From: Paenibacillus borealis
Lineage (GTDB): Bacteria > Bacillota > Bacilli > Paenibacillales > Paenibacillaceae
Assembly (NCBI RefSeq): GCF_000758665.1
Contig: NZ_CP009285.1
Span: 2,046,001-2,110,000 of the forward strand
Length of the DNA: 64,000 nucleotides
Reading direction: 5' to 3'
Both the position numbers and the translations under genes were made by a program. Below the pieces are notes generated by a model. The model did not search any database and had not been told where the DNA came from. It saw nothing but the letters and a program-made list of their open reading frames with translations. Below, piece after piece: positions 25,955-34,957 of this stretch. The first letter of the stretch is position 1. Each line of letters opens with the position of its first letter.

Positions 25955-26827
25955 ATGAGCGAACGCGCATCTAACCGGATATTTGATATCCTTAATGTCC
26001 TGATCATTATTGTCGTAATTCTTGTGTGTCTGCTGCCCTTTGTTCATATTATTGCGATCTCGCTCAGTTCCAGCCGTCCGATCATGTCGGGCCTGGTGAC
26101 TTTTTTTCCGCGGGAATTCACTTTTGAGGCCTACACCAAGGTCTTCTCCGATATGTCGATGATCCGATCACTGGGCTTCACGATTATGCTGACTATTCTG
26201 GCTACCGTGCTGTCGATGGCCATGACAATAGCCGTTGCATACTCCTTGTCCAAGAAGGAGCTGCGCGGACGAAAATGGTTCATGCTGATTATCGTCGTTA
26301 CGATGTTCTTCAGCGGAGGCATTATTCCGGATTATATCCTGATCCGGAACCTCCACCTGCTGGATACCGTCTGGGCGCTGGTGCTGCCCGGTTTAATCAG
26401 CCCTTTCTATATGATTATCCTCATTTCCTTCTTCAACAGTATTCCGAAGAGCCTGGAAGAGGCAGCGGAGATTGACGGGACGACGCATCTGGGCACCTTG
26501 TTCCGCGTTATACTTCCGTTGTCACTGCCGTCACTGGCCACATTAAGCTTATTCTATGCCGTAGGCCGCTGGAACGGATTCCAGGATGCGCTGATGTATA
26601 TCAACCGTCCGGATCTCTATCCGCTGCAGCTGAAGCTGTATCAGATGATCCAGAACAATCAGGTCAGCGAGATGATGCAGCAGGAGGGTCTGGGTATGGC
26701 ACAGCTGATGCCGGAGAGCTTGAAGGCGGCAAGCGTAGTCTTCTCCACGGTGCCGATTCTGATTGTATATCCATTCCTGCAGCGTTATTTCATCAGCGGC
26801 ATGATGGCAGGTGCAGTCAAAGGCTGA
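25955..26827 (+). CDS. Oligosaccharide ABC transporter permease, LplC/YtcP-like
   Basis: This 290-residue protein starts at ATG 25955 after GACGAGGGGGAAC. The opening NRIFDILNVLIIIVVILVCLLPF and the EAA loop LEEAAEIDGTTHLGTLFRVILP (given in part) match the LplC/YtcP type. It ends in SGMMAGAVKG, the family-typical terminus. The following gene starts 25 bp later, so the operon continues into metabolic genes. Confidence 0.92.
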   Translation: MSERASNRIFDILNVLIIIVVILVCLLPFVHIIAISLSSSRPIMSGLVTFFPREFTFEAYTKVFSDMSMIRSLGFTIMLTILATVLSMAMTIAVAYSLSKKELRGRKWFMLIIVVTMFFSGGIIPDYILIRNLHLLDTVWALVLPGLISPFYMIILISFFNSIPKSLEEAAEIDGTTHLGTLFRVILPLSLPSLATLSLFYAVGRWNGFQDALMYINRPDLYPLQLKLYQMIQNNQVSEMMQQEGLGMAQLMPESLKAASVVFSTVPILIVYPFLQRYFISGMMAGAVKG

Positions 26828-26852
26828 CGAAGACGAAAAGGAGGAGAATACT

Positions 26853-28559
26853 GTGACACAAGCGATGATCGGCAGGCTTACGGAAAGACAGCGCCATCTG
26901 GTAGACCAGGCGATGGCGCTGATGGATTCGTTCTATGACGCAGAGATGGAGCTGCTGATTGATGAGGAGCGCAGTGACCGGCATAATACGCGCAGCAGTG
27001 CGCACTATGCGCTGGGACTGCTGATCCGCGGCGGAGAAGGCGACCTGGATCGGGCAGAGGGGCTGCTGAACAAGGTCATGGACCTGCAGTTTGACTGCCC
27101 GGATGAGATTTATCACGGCACCTTCCGCGTGTCGCCCCAGGCAGCGCTGCCACCGGCCGGGAACTACAACTGGAAGGAATTTGCGCCGGGGTTTGCGTAC
27201 TTTCTGAGTGAAACTACTGACAAAATCGGCAAGCGGCTCGGCACCGCACTTTCCCGGGAAATAAGTCATGTTCTGCCGGAATTTGATGAGCTGGCGATTA
27301 GGGGATATCTGCAGTCCGCAGTGGATGCGGTACTGCCCCCGGTATGGAAAAGCTATGATCCGAACTGGCGTGAGTTCATCGCCAGCACCTTCGCGGTGAT
27401 TCTGGAGGAGTTCGGTGAGGGTCTGCCCGCAGAACTTATCCGGCGGATGGACGAGGCCATGAAGAGGGCGGTCTCGGCTTCCATCGACCGCCGTTTATCC
27501 GATGCCGTGCCGATGAATTCTAATATTGAGCTGATGCATATCTTTATTGTCCATTATTACGGGCACCGGTTCGCGCAGGCGGAGTGGGTCCGGCATGCGG
27601 ACCGTGAAGCGGAAGCATTCCTCGCGGCATATGCCGAATTCGGCTCGATTGCCGAGTTCAATACAACGACCTATTACGGCGTTGATCTTACAGTGCTGGG
27701 GTTATGGAGAACCTATGGATGTTCTGCCGCTTTCAGGGAAATAGGGCGGACGCTGGAGCGGGGCATGTGGAATAACATTGCCTTATTCTATAATCCGGTA
27801 CTGGAGAATCTGTCGGGACCGTTCTCCCGGGCTTATGAGATGGAGATGACCGGACACAGCTCCATCGGTGTGTTCCTCTATCTGGCGCTGGGGGCGGGTT
27901 ATGAGCATCTGGCTGCACCGAACTGCGAAACGACCCATGATCCGCTGATCGCGCTGGCTGGTGTCAGCATCCCGGCTGAAATACTGCAGCAGTTCGTGAG
28001 CTTTGGCGGGAGCCGCAGAGTGGAGAAGCAGTTCCGTGAGCTGTGTGAACGGGACAAGCCGGGAGGGAATCGCAATCTGTGTACTGCTGCGGCCTGGATT
28101 GAAGAGAGCCGGATGATCGGCGCGATGTCGGGAAGCCGCAATACGAACGGCCAGATGCATCCGGCGACCATTCACTGGAAGGATGCCGGCGGCGCCCGCT
28201 ATTATCTGCGCCTCATCCGCAGGGAACAGGGCAAGAGCTGGAACAGCCATCTGCGGGGCATGATCTTCGAGGCTGCGGTTGACAAAGATCTGCTGACGGC
28301 CACGGTCCGCCTGGACACAGAGGTTCCAATTGAAGTGTTGTTTGAAATTACCGGGCCGGGGCTGGATGCCTGCCGGATAACGCCGGAGCGCTGGGCATTG
28401 CCGGGTCTGGAGTGCAGTGTAGACGCGGCTGCGCCGGAGCCGTCGATCGTATGGGATGAGCAGGGTGAAAAGCTGGAGATTATTTATCTGCACCGTCCCG
28501 AAGACGGCGTGCAGGAGATGTCTTTTACGCTGCGTTTAGACCCGGCTTCTGAAAATTGA
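26853..28559 (+). CDS. Unrecognised 568-residue protein, possible alpha-helical-barrel sugar enzyme
   Basis: I do not recognise a characterised family. GTG at 26853 follows AAGGAGGAGAA. The protein is soluble, with no signal peptide. Residues about 1-420 are rich in amphipathic helices with conserved-looking clusters: SNIELMHIFIVHYYGHRF, AEFNTTTYYGVDLTVLGLW and NLSGPFSRAYEMEMTGHSS. A beta-rich C-terminal part follows from about 430. A helical barrel with a beta-sandwich tail is the layout of several glycoside hydrolases and lyases, which would suit the operon: it lies between the sugar permease and a ROK gene. This is inference from context and composition only; the many Tyr, Asp, Asn and Glu residues in the three clusters are the best active-site candidates. 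Confidence 0.6.
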   Translation: MTQAMIGRLTERQRHLVDQAMALMDSFYDAEMELLIDEERSDRHNTRSSAHYALGLLIRGGEGDLDRAEGLLNKVMDLQFDCPDEIYHGTFRVSPQAALPPAGNYNWKEFAPGFAYFLSETTDKIGKRLGTALSREISHVLPEFDELAIRGYLQSAVDAVLPPVWKSYDPNWREFIASTFAVILEEFGEGLPAELIRRMDEAMKRAVSASIDRRLSDAVPMNSNIELMHIFIVHYYGHRFAQAEWVRHADREAEAFLAAYAEFGSIAEFNTTTYYGVDLTVLGLWRTYGCSAAFREIGRTLERGMWNNIALFYNPVLENLSGPFSRAYEMEMTGHSSIGVFLYLALGAGYEHLAAPNCETTHDPLIALAGVSIPAEILQQFVSFGGSRRVEKQFRELCERDKPGGNRNLCTAAAWIEESRMIGAMSGSRNTNGQMHPATIHWKDAGGARYYLRLIRREQGKSWNSHLRGMIFEAAVDKDLLTATVRLDTEVPIEVLFEITGPGLDACRITPERWALPGLECSVDAAAPEPSIVWDEQGEKLEIIYLHRPEDGVQEMSFTLRLDPASEN

Positions 28560-28627
28560 TAAGGCCTGTGATGATAGACCTCAAGCAAGCGGTGGGGTCT
28601 ATCTTTGTCTACAATGGGAGACTGAAT

Positions 28628-29641
28628 ATGAAAGGGTGGCATACAGCGATGACAGAGGCGGGAGTAACCCGGGTTTACGCCGGTATTGATGTCGGCGGCA
28701 CGAAGACGATGTTCTGCGTCACCGGCGGCAGCGGAGAAATTCTGCTGCTGGAGCGGAGAGATACGGCGGCACATGAAGCCCCCGGACCCTTTATGGCTTG
28801 GCTGTTTGGTGAATTAGCGCAGCTGCTGGCAGGGATTCAACTGGAGGTATCACAGCTCGCGGGCATCGGCATCGGCTTCCCGGGTGTAATAGGCGACACG
28901 GAGGGCTGCTTGACTCAGGCTCCGTCGCTGCCCTGGCCGGCGGAGGATATCCGCCCGCTGATCCGCCGTTATTATGCAGGGCGGATCTATCTGGACAATG
29001 ATGTGAATCTGGCCTTGCTGGGTGAATGCTGGAAGGGCGCTGCGGAGGGGAAGGAGCATGTGCTGATGATCACGGTCGGCACAGGCATCGGCAGTGCGAT
29101 GCTGCTGAACGGACGGCTCTATAAGGGGGCGGACTTTGCGGCAGGTGAGGCCGGGTACATGATCGTTGATGCCGCTCAGGACCGATATCGCCTGCCGGCT
29201 TCCCGGGCAGGGTTTGGGCCGCTCGAAGCGGTAGCGTCTGGCAGCGGCATCACGGCGCGGGCACGGGCGTGGTTCGCCGAGGCTGAACTGTTAGGCGGGA
29301 CCTTTTCGCGGATTCTGGAGCTGGCCGGGGGCGGCGTGGCGAAGATCGATGCCCGTCATGTTCTTCAGGCAGCAGAGGAGGGAGACCGCGCTGCCCTCAG
29401 TCTTATGGACCGGCCGCTCGAGCATCTGGCGGCAGCGATAGCCAGCGCGGCCGTCCTGCTGAATCCGCAGCTGGTCGTGCTGGGCGGCGGGGTTGCTGCA
29501 TCCGGCGGCTATTATATGAAGGAAATCCGGGAACGGGCCGGCAAATATTTACCTTTTCCGGTCAATATCGAACCGGCTAGGCTGGGTAACACCGCCGGGG
29601 CGGTTGGAGCAGCTGCGGCCGCTGCGGCAATCCTGTGGTAA
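28628..29641 (+). CDS. ROK-family protein (sugar kinase-like) without the zinc motif
   Basis: This 337-residue protein has the ROK ATP-binding start AGIDVGGTKTMFCV, the second phosphate motif VGTGIGSAML and a C-terminal LNPQLVVLGGGVAASG. ATG at 28628 has GGGAG seven bases ahead; ATG at 28649 is an alternative. Standard ROK sugar kinases have a Cys-rich zinc-binding stretch (CxCGxxGCxE) after the GExGH block. Here the block is GEAGYM, and the stretch after it (RYRLPASRAGFGPLEAVASG) has no cysteine. So the fold is ROK but the metal site is gone and His is Tyr. It may still phosphorylate the imported sugar, or may have become a sensor. Confidence 0.8.
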   Translation: MKGWHTAMTEAGVTRVYAGIDVGGTKTMFCVTGGSGEILLLERRDTAAHEAPGPFMAWLFGELAQLLAGIQLEVSQLAGIGIGFPGVIGDTEGCLTQAPSLPWPAEDIRPLIRRYYAGRIYLDNDVNLALLGECWKGAAEGKEHVLMITVGTGIGSAMLLNGRLYKGADFAAGEAGYMIVDAAQDRYRLPASRAGFGPLEAVASGSGITARARAWFAEAELLGGTFSRILELAGGGVAKIDARHVLQAAEEGDRAALSLMDRPLEHLAAAIASAAVLLNPQLVVLGGGVAASGGYYMKEIRERAGKYLPFPVNIEPARLGNTAGAVGAAAAAAAILW

Positions 29642-29655
29642 AGGAAGAATGCACC

Positions 29656-30834
29656 ATGAACAATACGGCGATAATACCCTTGGAAGCCAGAACCGAGCTG
29701 CTGAAGCTCCGCTTGTTATACTTGCTCTCGGGTCTTGCAGGCGGACTCTTTAATCCCTATCTAACGACCCTGTTTGTACATCAGGGCATCGGAGCCAATG
29801 TTGTGGGGGTGCTCATGTCGATCGGCACGCTGCTGTCCATCGTAGTTCAGCCGGTATGGGGCCTGATGGTTGACAGGTACCGCCAGACGAAGCTGGTGCT
29901 GTTGCTGAGTATTTCTGTACCGGCTGTTTTGTCTTGCTTATACGGCTTCAAGTACACTGCGATAATTATAATGGTCTATATACTCTCCATTGTCTTTCAG
30001 GCTACCCAAAGTCCTGTGGCTGACTCCTATGCTGTTACTGCGGCCCGCAAAGGACGCACCTCCTACGGAACGATCCGCAGTCTTGGCAGCCTGGGGACGG
30101 CGATTGGCGGTTATGCCGGAGGATTCTATCTTTCACATTTTGAAATTACTCAGCTCTGGATGCCGTTTCTGTTCCTGAGCCTGGGCGGGGCGGCAACAGT
30201 ACTAACACTGTCACGCAGTACGGAGCGGACAGCAGCGGCCATTTCACTGTCGCAGGGAATGAAGGAGCTGCTGGGGAACCGGCTGTTTGTCCTGTTTTTG
30301 GTTGCCTGCTTTTTCGTAAACCAGACGCTTACGGCTTATAATTCCTTCTTCGTCCTGGCCTTTCAGGAAGCCGGGGGCAGCTACTCCCTGGTCGGAACAG
30401 CGCTGCTGCTCGCTTCATTAACTAATATCCCTTCGATGCTGCTGGCCGCCAGAATCCTGAAGCGGATCGGACATGAGCGGACGCTGCTGCTGGCTGCCTT
30501 CTTTTATGCGCTGCGCTGGGGTATCCAATGGCTGTTCCCTGTGCCGGCAGTTATGGTGGGGATTCAGGTGCTGCACGGACTGTCCTTCGGGCTCTTCTAT
30601 GTGGCTGCGGTTGAATATGTGGCAGAGGCTTCCGGCAAAAGAATGCAGGCGACCGGACAAAGCTTGTTCAATATGGTTTTTTCCGGTCTTGGCGGGATTG
30701 TAGGGAACCTGCTGAACGGTTATTTGTTCTATTCCGGCGGTGCACAGATGATGTATCTGGCCTGCACGGTTAGTGCACTTATCGGCGCCGGCATGCTATA
30801 TTGGATAAACCGAATGGCCAAGGCACCTGTGTGA
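29656..30834 (+). CDS. MFS transporter, nucleoside/sugar H+ symporter-like
   Basis: This 392-residue protein has about 12 membrane segments. ATG 29656 follows AAAGGAAGAATG; the preceding ROK gene ends 14 bp before. The opening LLYLLSGLAGGLFNPYLTTLFVHQG and the cytoplasmic loop GLMVDRYRQTK after segment 2 fit the LacY/NupG-like side of the superfamily. In an operon with an ABC importer it could export a breakdown product or import a second form of the sugar. Substrate unknown. Confidence 0.85.
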   Translation: MNNTAIIPLEARTELLKLRLLYLLSGLAGGLFNPYLTTLFVHQGIGANVVGVLMSIGTLLSIVVQPVWGLMVDRYRQTKLVLLLSISVPAVLSCLYGFKYTAIIIMVYILSIVFQATQSPVADSYAVTAARKGRTSYGTIRSLGSLGTAIGGYAGGFYLSHFEITQLWMPFLFLSLGGAATVLTLSRSTERTAAAISLSQGMKELLGNRLFVLFLVACFFVNQTLTAYNSFFVLAFQEAGGSYSLVGTALLLASLTNIPSMLLAARILKRIGHERTLLLAAFFYALRWGIQWLFPVPAVMVGIQVLHGLSFGLFYVAAVEYVAEASGKRMQATGQSLFNMVFSGLGGIVGNLLNGYLFYSGGAQMMYLACTVSALIGAGMLYWINRMAKAPV

Positions 30835-30897
30835 GCTTTTCTTTCATCCCGCAGGCGGAAAGTTTCGGATTCCATTTCAAGAAGGGCGGGAGTACAT

Positions 30898-33135
30898 ATG
30901 AAGCGAAACTGGTCGAGCAGAATGATGTTCTCCTATTTCCCTATCTTTTTGCTGACCGTGTCGATCCTGATTTTCCTGTCGTTCCTGATTGTGGGCGAGC
31001 TTTCACGCAGTGAAACGAACAAAGCCAACCGCATCTCTACCGGCTACGTAGTAGATTCCCTGCAGAATGCTCTGAGTGATGTGGAATTATCCGTGCTCCA
31101 GGAGATGGAGACCAATCATGATTACGGCGATTTCCTGAACGGGCTGAGCGATGATGGTGACCGGACCCGGCTCTATAATACTGTAAAAGATATGAGTGCT
31201 GTCCTCTACCGCAATCAGCTGATTGACTCGATCTATATATACCGTAAGTGGGATGATAAGGTGCTGACACTCAGCGGGCTGGTGGACAGGGATGTGTTCG
31301 CAGACCGGGAATATCTGAACCAGGCGCTTGCGGGGAATAATGAGCGGAACTGGAGTGATGTGCGTACGCTGCGAATATTCAGCTCTGACCAGCCGGTGCG
31401 GGTGATCAGTATGCCGAAGAAGCTGCCGCTTCCCTTCGGGGCCGAGGGGATGATCGTCGTCAACTTAAGCATGTACCGGGTGGAACAGATGATTGACAGC
31501 ATGACGAACAGCCAGGTGTCCTTCATGCGTGTGGTCGATAGTCAGGGACAACTGATTTATACCGCCCACCGGGAAAATAATATACAGGAAGGCAGTGTGC
31601 TCACCCGCATCTATTCGGATAACACAGGCTGGACTTTTGAGAGCGGCATCCGTGCGGGCGAGCTATTCGCCTGGATGTCAGTTGTGTCTTATCTTTGGAT
31701 TATTATCGGCATCCTGACCGTTGTGCTGGGCACGCTCTATATTCTATATATCACCCGCAAGAACTACCGGCCGATCCAGGCGATGATGAACCGGATTCAG
31801 GCGCTGCAGTTCCGCGAGGAGAGCCTGGACAGCAAATCTCGCAGCGAGCTGGTGCTGATCGACCAGGCACTGGAGACGCTGATTAACCAGACGGTAAGCT
31901 ATCAGGAGCAGTATGATGAGAACCTGCTGGTGCAGCGCCGTCAGCTGTTCCTGGATCTGATGGAGGGGGAACGGGGCGATTCCCCGGATGAGAAGCTGGA
32001 GCGGTTCAAGCCGTTCACGGAAGAGGCTGAAGCCTACGCGTTTATTGCAGCCGAAATGAATCAGTATGACGAATTCCGCCGCAAATATCCGGCCAAGGAG
32101 CAGAATATGCTCAAGCTGACGCTGATGAATCTGTTTCAGGAGCTGGCGGCGGAAGAAGGCCTGCAGGGCTGGGCCGAGTGGGTGAGCGGCAACCGGATTG
32201 GACTCATCATCGGCAGCGGTGCCGGTCTGAAGGATGACAAAATCACTCTGCGTAAACTCGCGGAACGTTATCTCCGCTGGGTCAGTGACAACCTGGGGTT
32301 GTCGCTGGCGATTGGAGTAGGCCCGGTTGTTAGCGGTCTGGAGGCCATATCGGAGTCCTGCCAGGCAGCGGAGACGGCACTGCAGCATAAGCTGTCGCTC
32401 GGCAAAGATATGGTGGTGCTGAGCGACAGCCTGCCGGACCGTTCCACACTGCATTCCTACAAATACCTGCAGATGCTGAGCGAGATTGTCCGTGAATTCC
32501 GGATCGCCGATGAGAATTGGCGGAAGCGGGTGGACGAGCTGTTCGTCTGGTTCAGCGGTGATCAGATCAGGGATGAAGAGATTCATATGCTGCTGCACAT
32601 GCTGATTCAGATGCTTGACCGGGAGCTGGGGCAGCTGTCGGACAGCCTGCGGCGGATTTTTGCCGGGCCGAGTCTACAGGGCTATTACAGTGAGATCGAG
32701 GCGCAGACCACGCTGGAGCAGGTGCACACAGTAATGCTGAAGTGGCTGGCGGAAATTTACCGGATCTATGTCTCCGTCAATGAATCGAAAAGCTACCGGG
32801 CGATGATCAGCGAGATGAAGGTATATATAGAAGAGAATTTCGATAATCCCGATCTTTCCCTTAAGCATCTAAGCGACCGGTTCCAAATTTCGGGCAAATA
32901 TGCCAGCCATCTGTTCAAAGAGGAATTCAATATGAAATTCGTCGATTTCCTGACCCAGCTGCGGATGCAGCGCGCGGAATATCTGCTTGCGACAACCAGC
33001 GATAATCTTCAGGACATCGCCCTGAAGCTGGGCTATACCAGTTCGATTACGTTCGGCCGGGTCTTCAAAAGGGTCGTCGGGGTTACACCGGGTGACTACC
33101 GCAAGCACCGGATGAAACCGGGAGCGGAGGATTAG
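30898..33135 (+). CDS. Membrane-spanning AraC-family regulator
   Basis: This 745-residue protein combines an extracytoplasmic sensor with a DNA-binding end. Membrane segments lie near residues 13-36 (YFPIFLLTVSILIFLSFLIV) and 260-290 (VSYLWIIIGILTVVLGTLYI), with a Cache-like domain between. A cytoplasmic region follows, and residues about 640-740 are a double helix-turn-helix of AraC type, ending in GYTSSITFGRVFKRVVGVTPGDY. Such one-component regulators are common next to LplABC-type sugar operons in Paenibacillus. As the last gene of the operon it probably senses the transported sugar and activates the operon. Confidence 0.9.
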   Translation: MKRNWSSRMMFSYFPIFLLTVSILIFLSFLIVGELSRSETNKANRISTGYVVDSLQNALSDVELSVLQEMETNHDYGDFLNGLSDDGDRTRLYNTVKDMSAVLYRNQLIDSIYIYRKWDDKVLTLSGLVDRDVFADREYLNQALAGNNERNWSDVRTLRIFSSDQPVRVISMPKKLPLPFGAEGMIVVNLSMYRVEQMIDSMTNSQVSFMRVVDSQGQLIYTAHRENNIQEGSVLTRIYSDNTGWTFESGIRAGELFAWMSVVSYLWIIIGILTVVLGTLYILYITRKNYRPIQAMMNRIQALQFREESLDSKSRSELVLIDQALETLINQTVSYQEQYDENLLVQRRQLFLDLMEGERGDSPDEKLERFKPFTEEAEAYAFIAAEMNQYDEFRRKYPAKEQNMLKLTLMNLFQELAAEEGLQGWAEWVSGNRIGLIIGSGAGLKDDKITLRKLAERYLRWVSDNLGLSLAIGVGPVVSGLEAISESCQAAETALQHKLSLGKDMVVLSDSLPDRSTLHSYKYLQMLSEIVREFRIADENWRKRVDELFVWFSGDQIRDEEIHMLLHMLIQMLDRELGQLSDSLRRIFAGPSLQGYYSEIEAQTTLEQVHTVMLKWLAEIYRIYVSVNESKSYRAMISEMKVYIEENFDNPDLSLKHLSDRFQISGKYASHLFKEEFNMKFVDFLTQLRMQRAEYLLATTSDNLQDIALKLGYTSSITFGRVFKRVVGVTPGDYRKHRMKPGAED

Positions 33136-33277
33136 GACAACGGATGAGGGTGTCCGGTGCATAACACTTAAGACTATAACCAGCCAGCCAAGTGCCAATC
33201 CATAGGGAATGGGAGAAGTCGTGTGCCGGCATCTAATTAGCTTATAATGAGGGCCTCTCAAGTTAACGACTGGAGAA

Positions 33278-33449
33278 TTGTTGTATATATTGCAACTCTA
33301 GTCCGCAGATGCCGGAGTATTTGAGCAGATTGTTGTACGAAATACAAGAATTGTTCCAATAATCGGCTTGGATGGCGAGAATTGCTGCATTTCGTACAAC
33401 AATTCCTGCTTACGGCTGATTTGACGGGCAGAATGTTGTATTCTGTGCA
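33278..33449. repeat. Cluster A of the dispersed TGYA-N5-TACAAY motif
   Basis: Four copies lie at 33278-33294, 33330-33346, 33386-33402 and 33433-33449. The third is in plus orientation (TGCATTTCGTACAACAA), the other three in the reverse. Starts are 52, 56 and 47 bp apart. The 566-bp gap from 33136 to 33701 holds this cluster and a promoter and no gene that I can support. Confidence 0.7.
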
Positions 33450-33639
33450 GGAATTGCGGCATCAGCTCATTATTTTAGTCAGCAGTCACCTTATCTTAAG
33501 CACATTAGGAGGGGGGATATCGGGGAAAGTGAGTTGAATCGGGGATTCTTGCGGCAATAGCCTATGGAAAGCCCAAGTATTCGCTGCTCTGAAGAGTAAA
33601 GTCTGTTGTCATTTAACGGGAGACTTCTCTGTGACGGCC

Positions 33640-33669
33640 TTGACAGCCCTTTCACCGTTTGGGTATGGT
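33640..33669 (+). promoter_or_regulatory. Candidate sigma-A promoter for the VOC gene
   Basis: TTGACA (33640-33645), an 18-base spacer and TATGGT (33664-33669), 32 bp before the VOC start codon. Confidence 0.55.
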
Positions 33670-33701
33670 AGTCTGGTCAGAATAGAAGGAGGTTCAGCTG
33701 A

Positions 33702-34154
33702 ATGTCAGGATTGCTAGGGAATCATTTCATTACGCAGATTGGAATTCTGGTGAACGATATCGAGAAGGTGAGCGCGGCGTATGCGGACTTCTTTGGCATC
33801 GAGAAACCGGAGATTGGCATTACAGATACGGCCGATATTGCTCAGACTAACTATAATGGTGAGGCGACGGAGGCTCGGGCGAAGCTGGCTTTTTTCGATA
33901 TGGGCTCCCTGCAGCTGGAGCTGATTGAACCGGATCATCAGCCGAGCACATGGCGCGATTATCTCAATGAGCACGGGGAAGGGCTTCACCATATTGCTTT
34001 TGCAGTGGAGGGAATGAAGGATAAGATTATGCTGCTCGAAGGCAAAGGCTTCCCGCTTCAGCAGAAGGGGGAGTACACCGGAGGACGTTATGCTTATATG
34101 GATACGTTCAAAGAGTTGAAGGTGATCCTGGAGCTGCTGGAGAACGATAAATAA
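33702..34154 (+). CDS. VOC-fold protein (glyoxalase/methylmalonyl-CoA epimerase-like)
   Basis: This 150-residue cytoplasmic protein starts after GAAGGAGG. Two beta-alpha-beta-beta-beta modules are visible: TQIGILVNDIEKVSAAYADFFG at the start and GLHHIAFAVEGMKDKIMLLE in the second half. The HHIAF segment gives a likely metal-binding His; LQLELIEP provides a likely Glu. The layout resembles methylmalonyl-CoA epimerase and glyoxalase I. It is 30 bp before a short-chain dehydrogenase gene, so the two are probably cotranscribed. The reaction is unknown. Confidence 0.8.
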   Translation: MSGLLGNHFITQIGILVNDIEKVSAAYADFFGIEKPEIGITDTADIAQTNYNGEATEARAKLAFFDMGSLQLELIEPDHQPSTWRDYLNEHGEGLHHIAFAVEGMKDKIMLLEGKGFPLQQKGEYTGGRYAYMDTFKELKVILELLENDK

Positions 34155-34184
34155 TTAAGAGTGCCATAGAGGAGGGATTATCGT

Positions 34185-34883
34185 ATGAATATACTGATTA
34201 CAGGAGCCGGACGCGGACTGGGGATGGATCTGGTTGCTATCGCGCTGGAACGCGGGCATTCAGTTATTGCCGGTGTGCGTGATTTGAGCCGAGGGCAAGA
34301 CGCATTGTCCGGGCTTAGCGCAGATTATGGAGACAAGCTGACGGTGGCTGCGCTCGATGTTACGGACGAAGCGGGGATCGCCGCGCTTGCTGCCAGTCTG
34401 AAGGAAGAGGGGCGGACGCTGGGCTCCATTGTTAATAATGCTGCCGTGCTGAATGCCTCGGATACCCCGCTTGAAGAGCTGGATATTGCCGAGATGCAGC
34501 TTGCACTCGACATTAACCTGTATGGACCGATGCGGGTGGTCAAACACCTCCTGCCGCTGCTTACAGAGCCGGATGCGTCGATCATCAACATCTCGTCCGA
34601 GGCGGGCAGCATTACAAATGCATACCCCGGCAGCTATCCGTACACGATCTCCAAGACCGCACTTAATATGTTCACGCAAAAGCTGCATGTTACCCTGAAG
34701 GAGCGCGGAGTACATGTGCTCAGCGTACATCCCGGCTGGATGCCCACTGATATGGGCGGCGCGAAAGCGCCAACGAGCCCGCGGACCAGTGCCGAAGGTA
34801 TTATCAGCCTGATTGAGCAGCGCACTGCGCCGGAGGGGCACTTCATGTTCGTGGACTATACGGGTAAAGACATGGAGATTTAA
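34185..34883 (+). CDS. Short-chain dehydrogenase/reductase
   Basis: This 232-residue classical SDR has the cofactor motif TGAGRGLG near residues 6-13, the structural NNAA, the catalytic Ser in NISSEAGS, and the YxxxK pair in YPYTISKTALN. The ATG follows GAGGAGGG. Family members reduce carbonyls or oxidise alcohols with NAD(P)H. Its place behind a VOC gene suggests aldehyde or small-carbonyl handling, but the substrate cannot be read. A terminator follows. Confidence 0.9.
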   Translation: MNILITGAGRGLGMDLVAIALERGHSVIAGVRDLSRGQDALSGLSADYGDKLTVAALDVTDEAGIAALAASLKEEGRTLGSIVNNAAVLNASDTPLEELDIAEMQLALDINLYGPMRVVKHLLPLLTEPDASIINISSEAGSITNAYPGSYPYTISKTALNMFTQKLHVTLKERGVHVLSVHPGWMPTDMGGAKAPTSPRTSAEGIISLIEQRTAPEGHFMFVDYTGKDMEI

Positions 34884-34897
34884 TCATATATATATTG

Positions 34898-34938
34898 AAA
34901 AGAGATCAGCGGATCGTTCATCGCCGGTCTCTTTTTGC
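34898..34938. terminator. Bidirectional terminator between SDR and receiver-protein genes
   Basis: AAAAGAGATCAGCGG on the left pairs, imperfectly, with CGCCGGTCTCTTTTT on the right. Both convergent genes end near it. Its left arm is the same sequence as that of the terminator at 19733. Confidence 0.75.
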
Positions 34939-34957
34939 GTGCTGCCGTAATTTCAGG

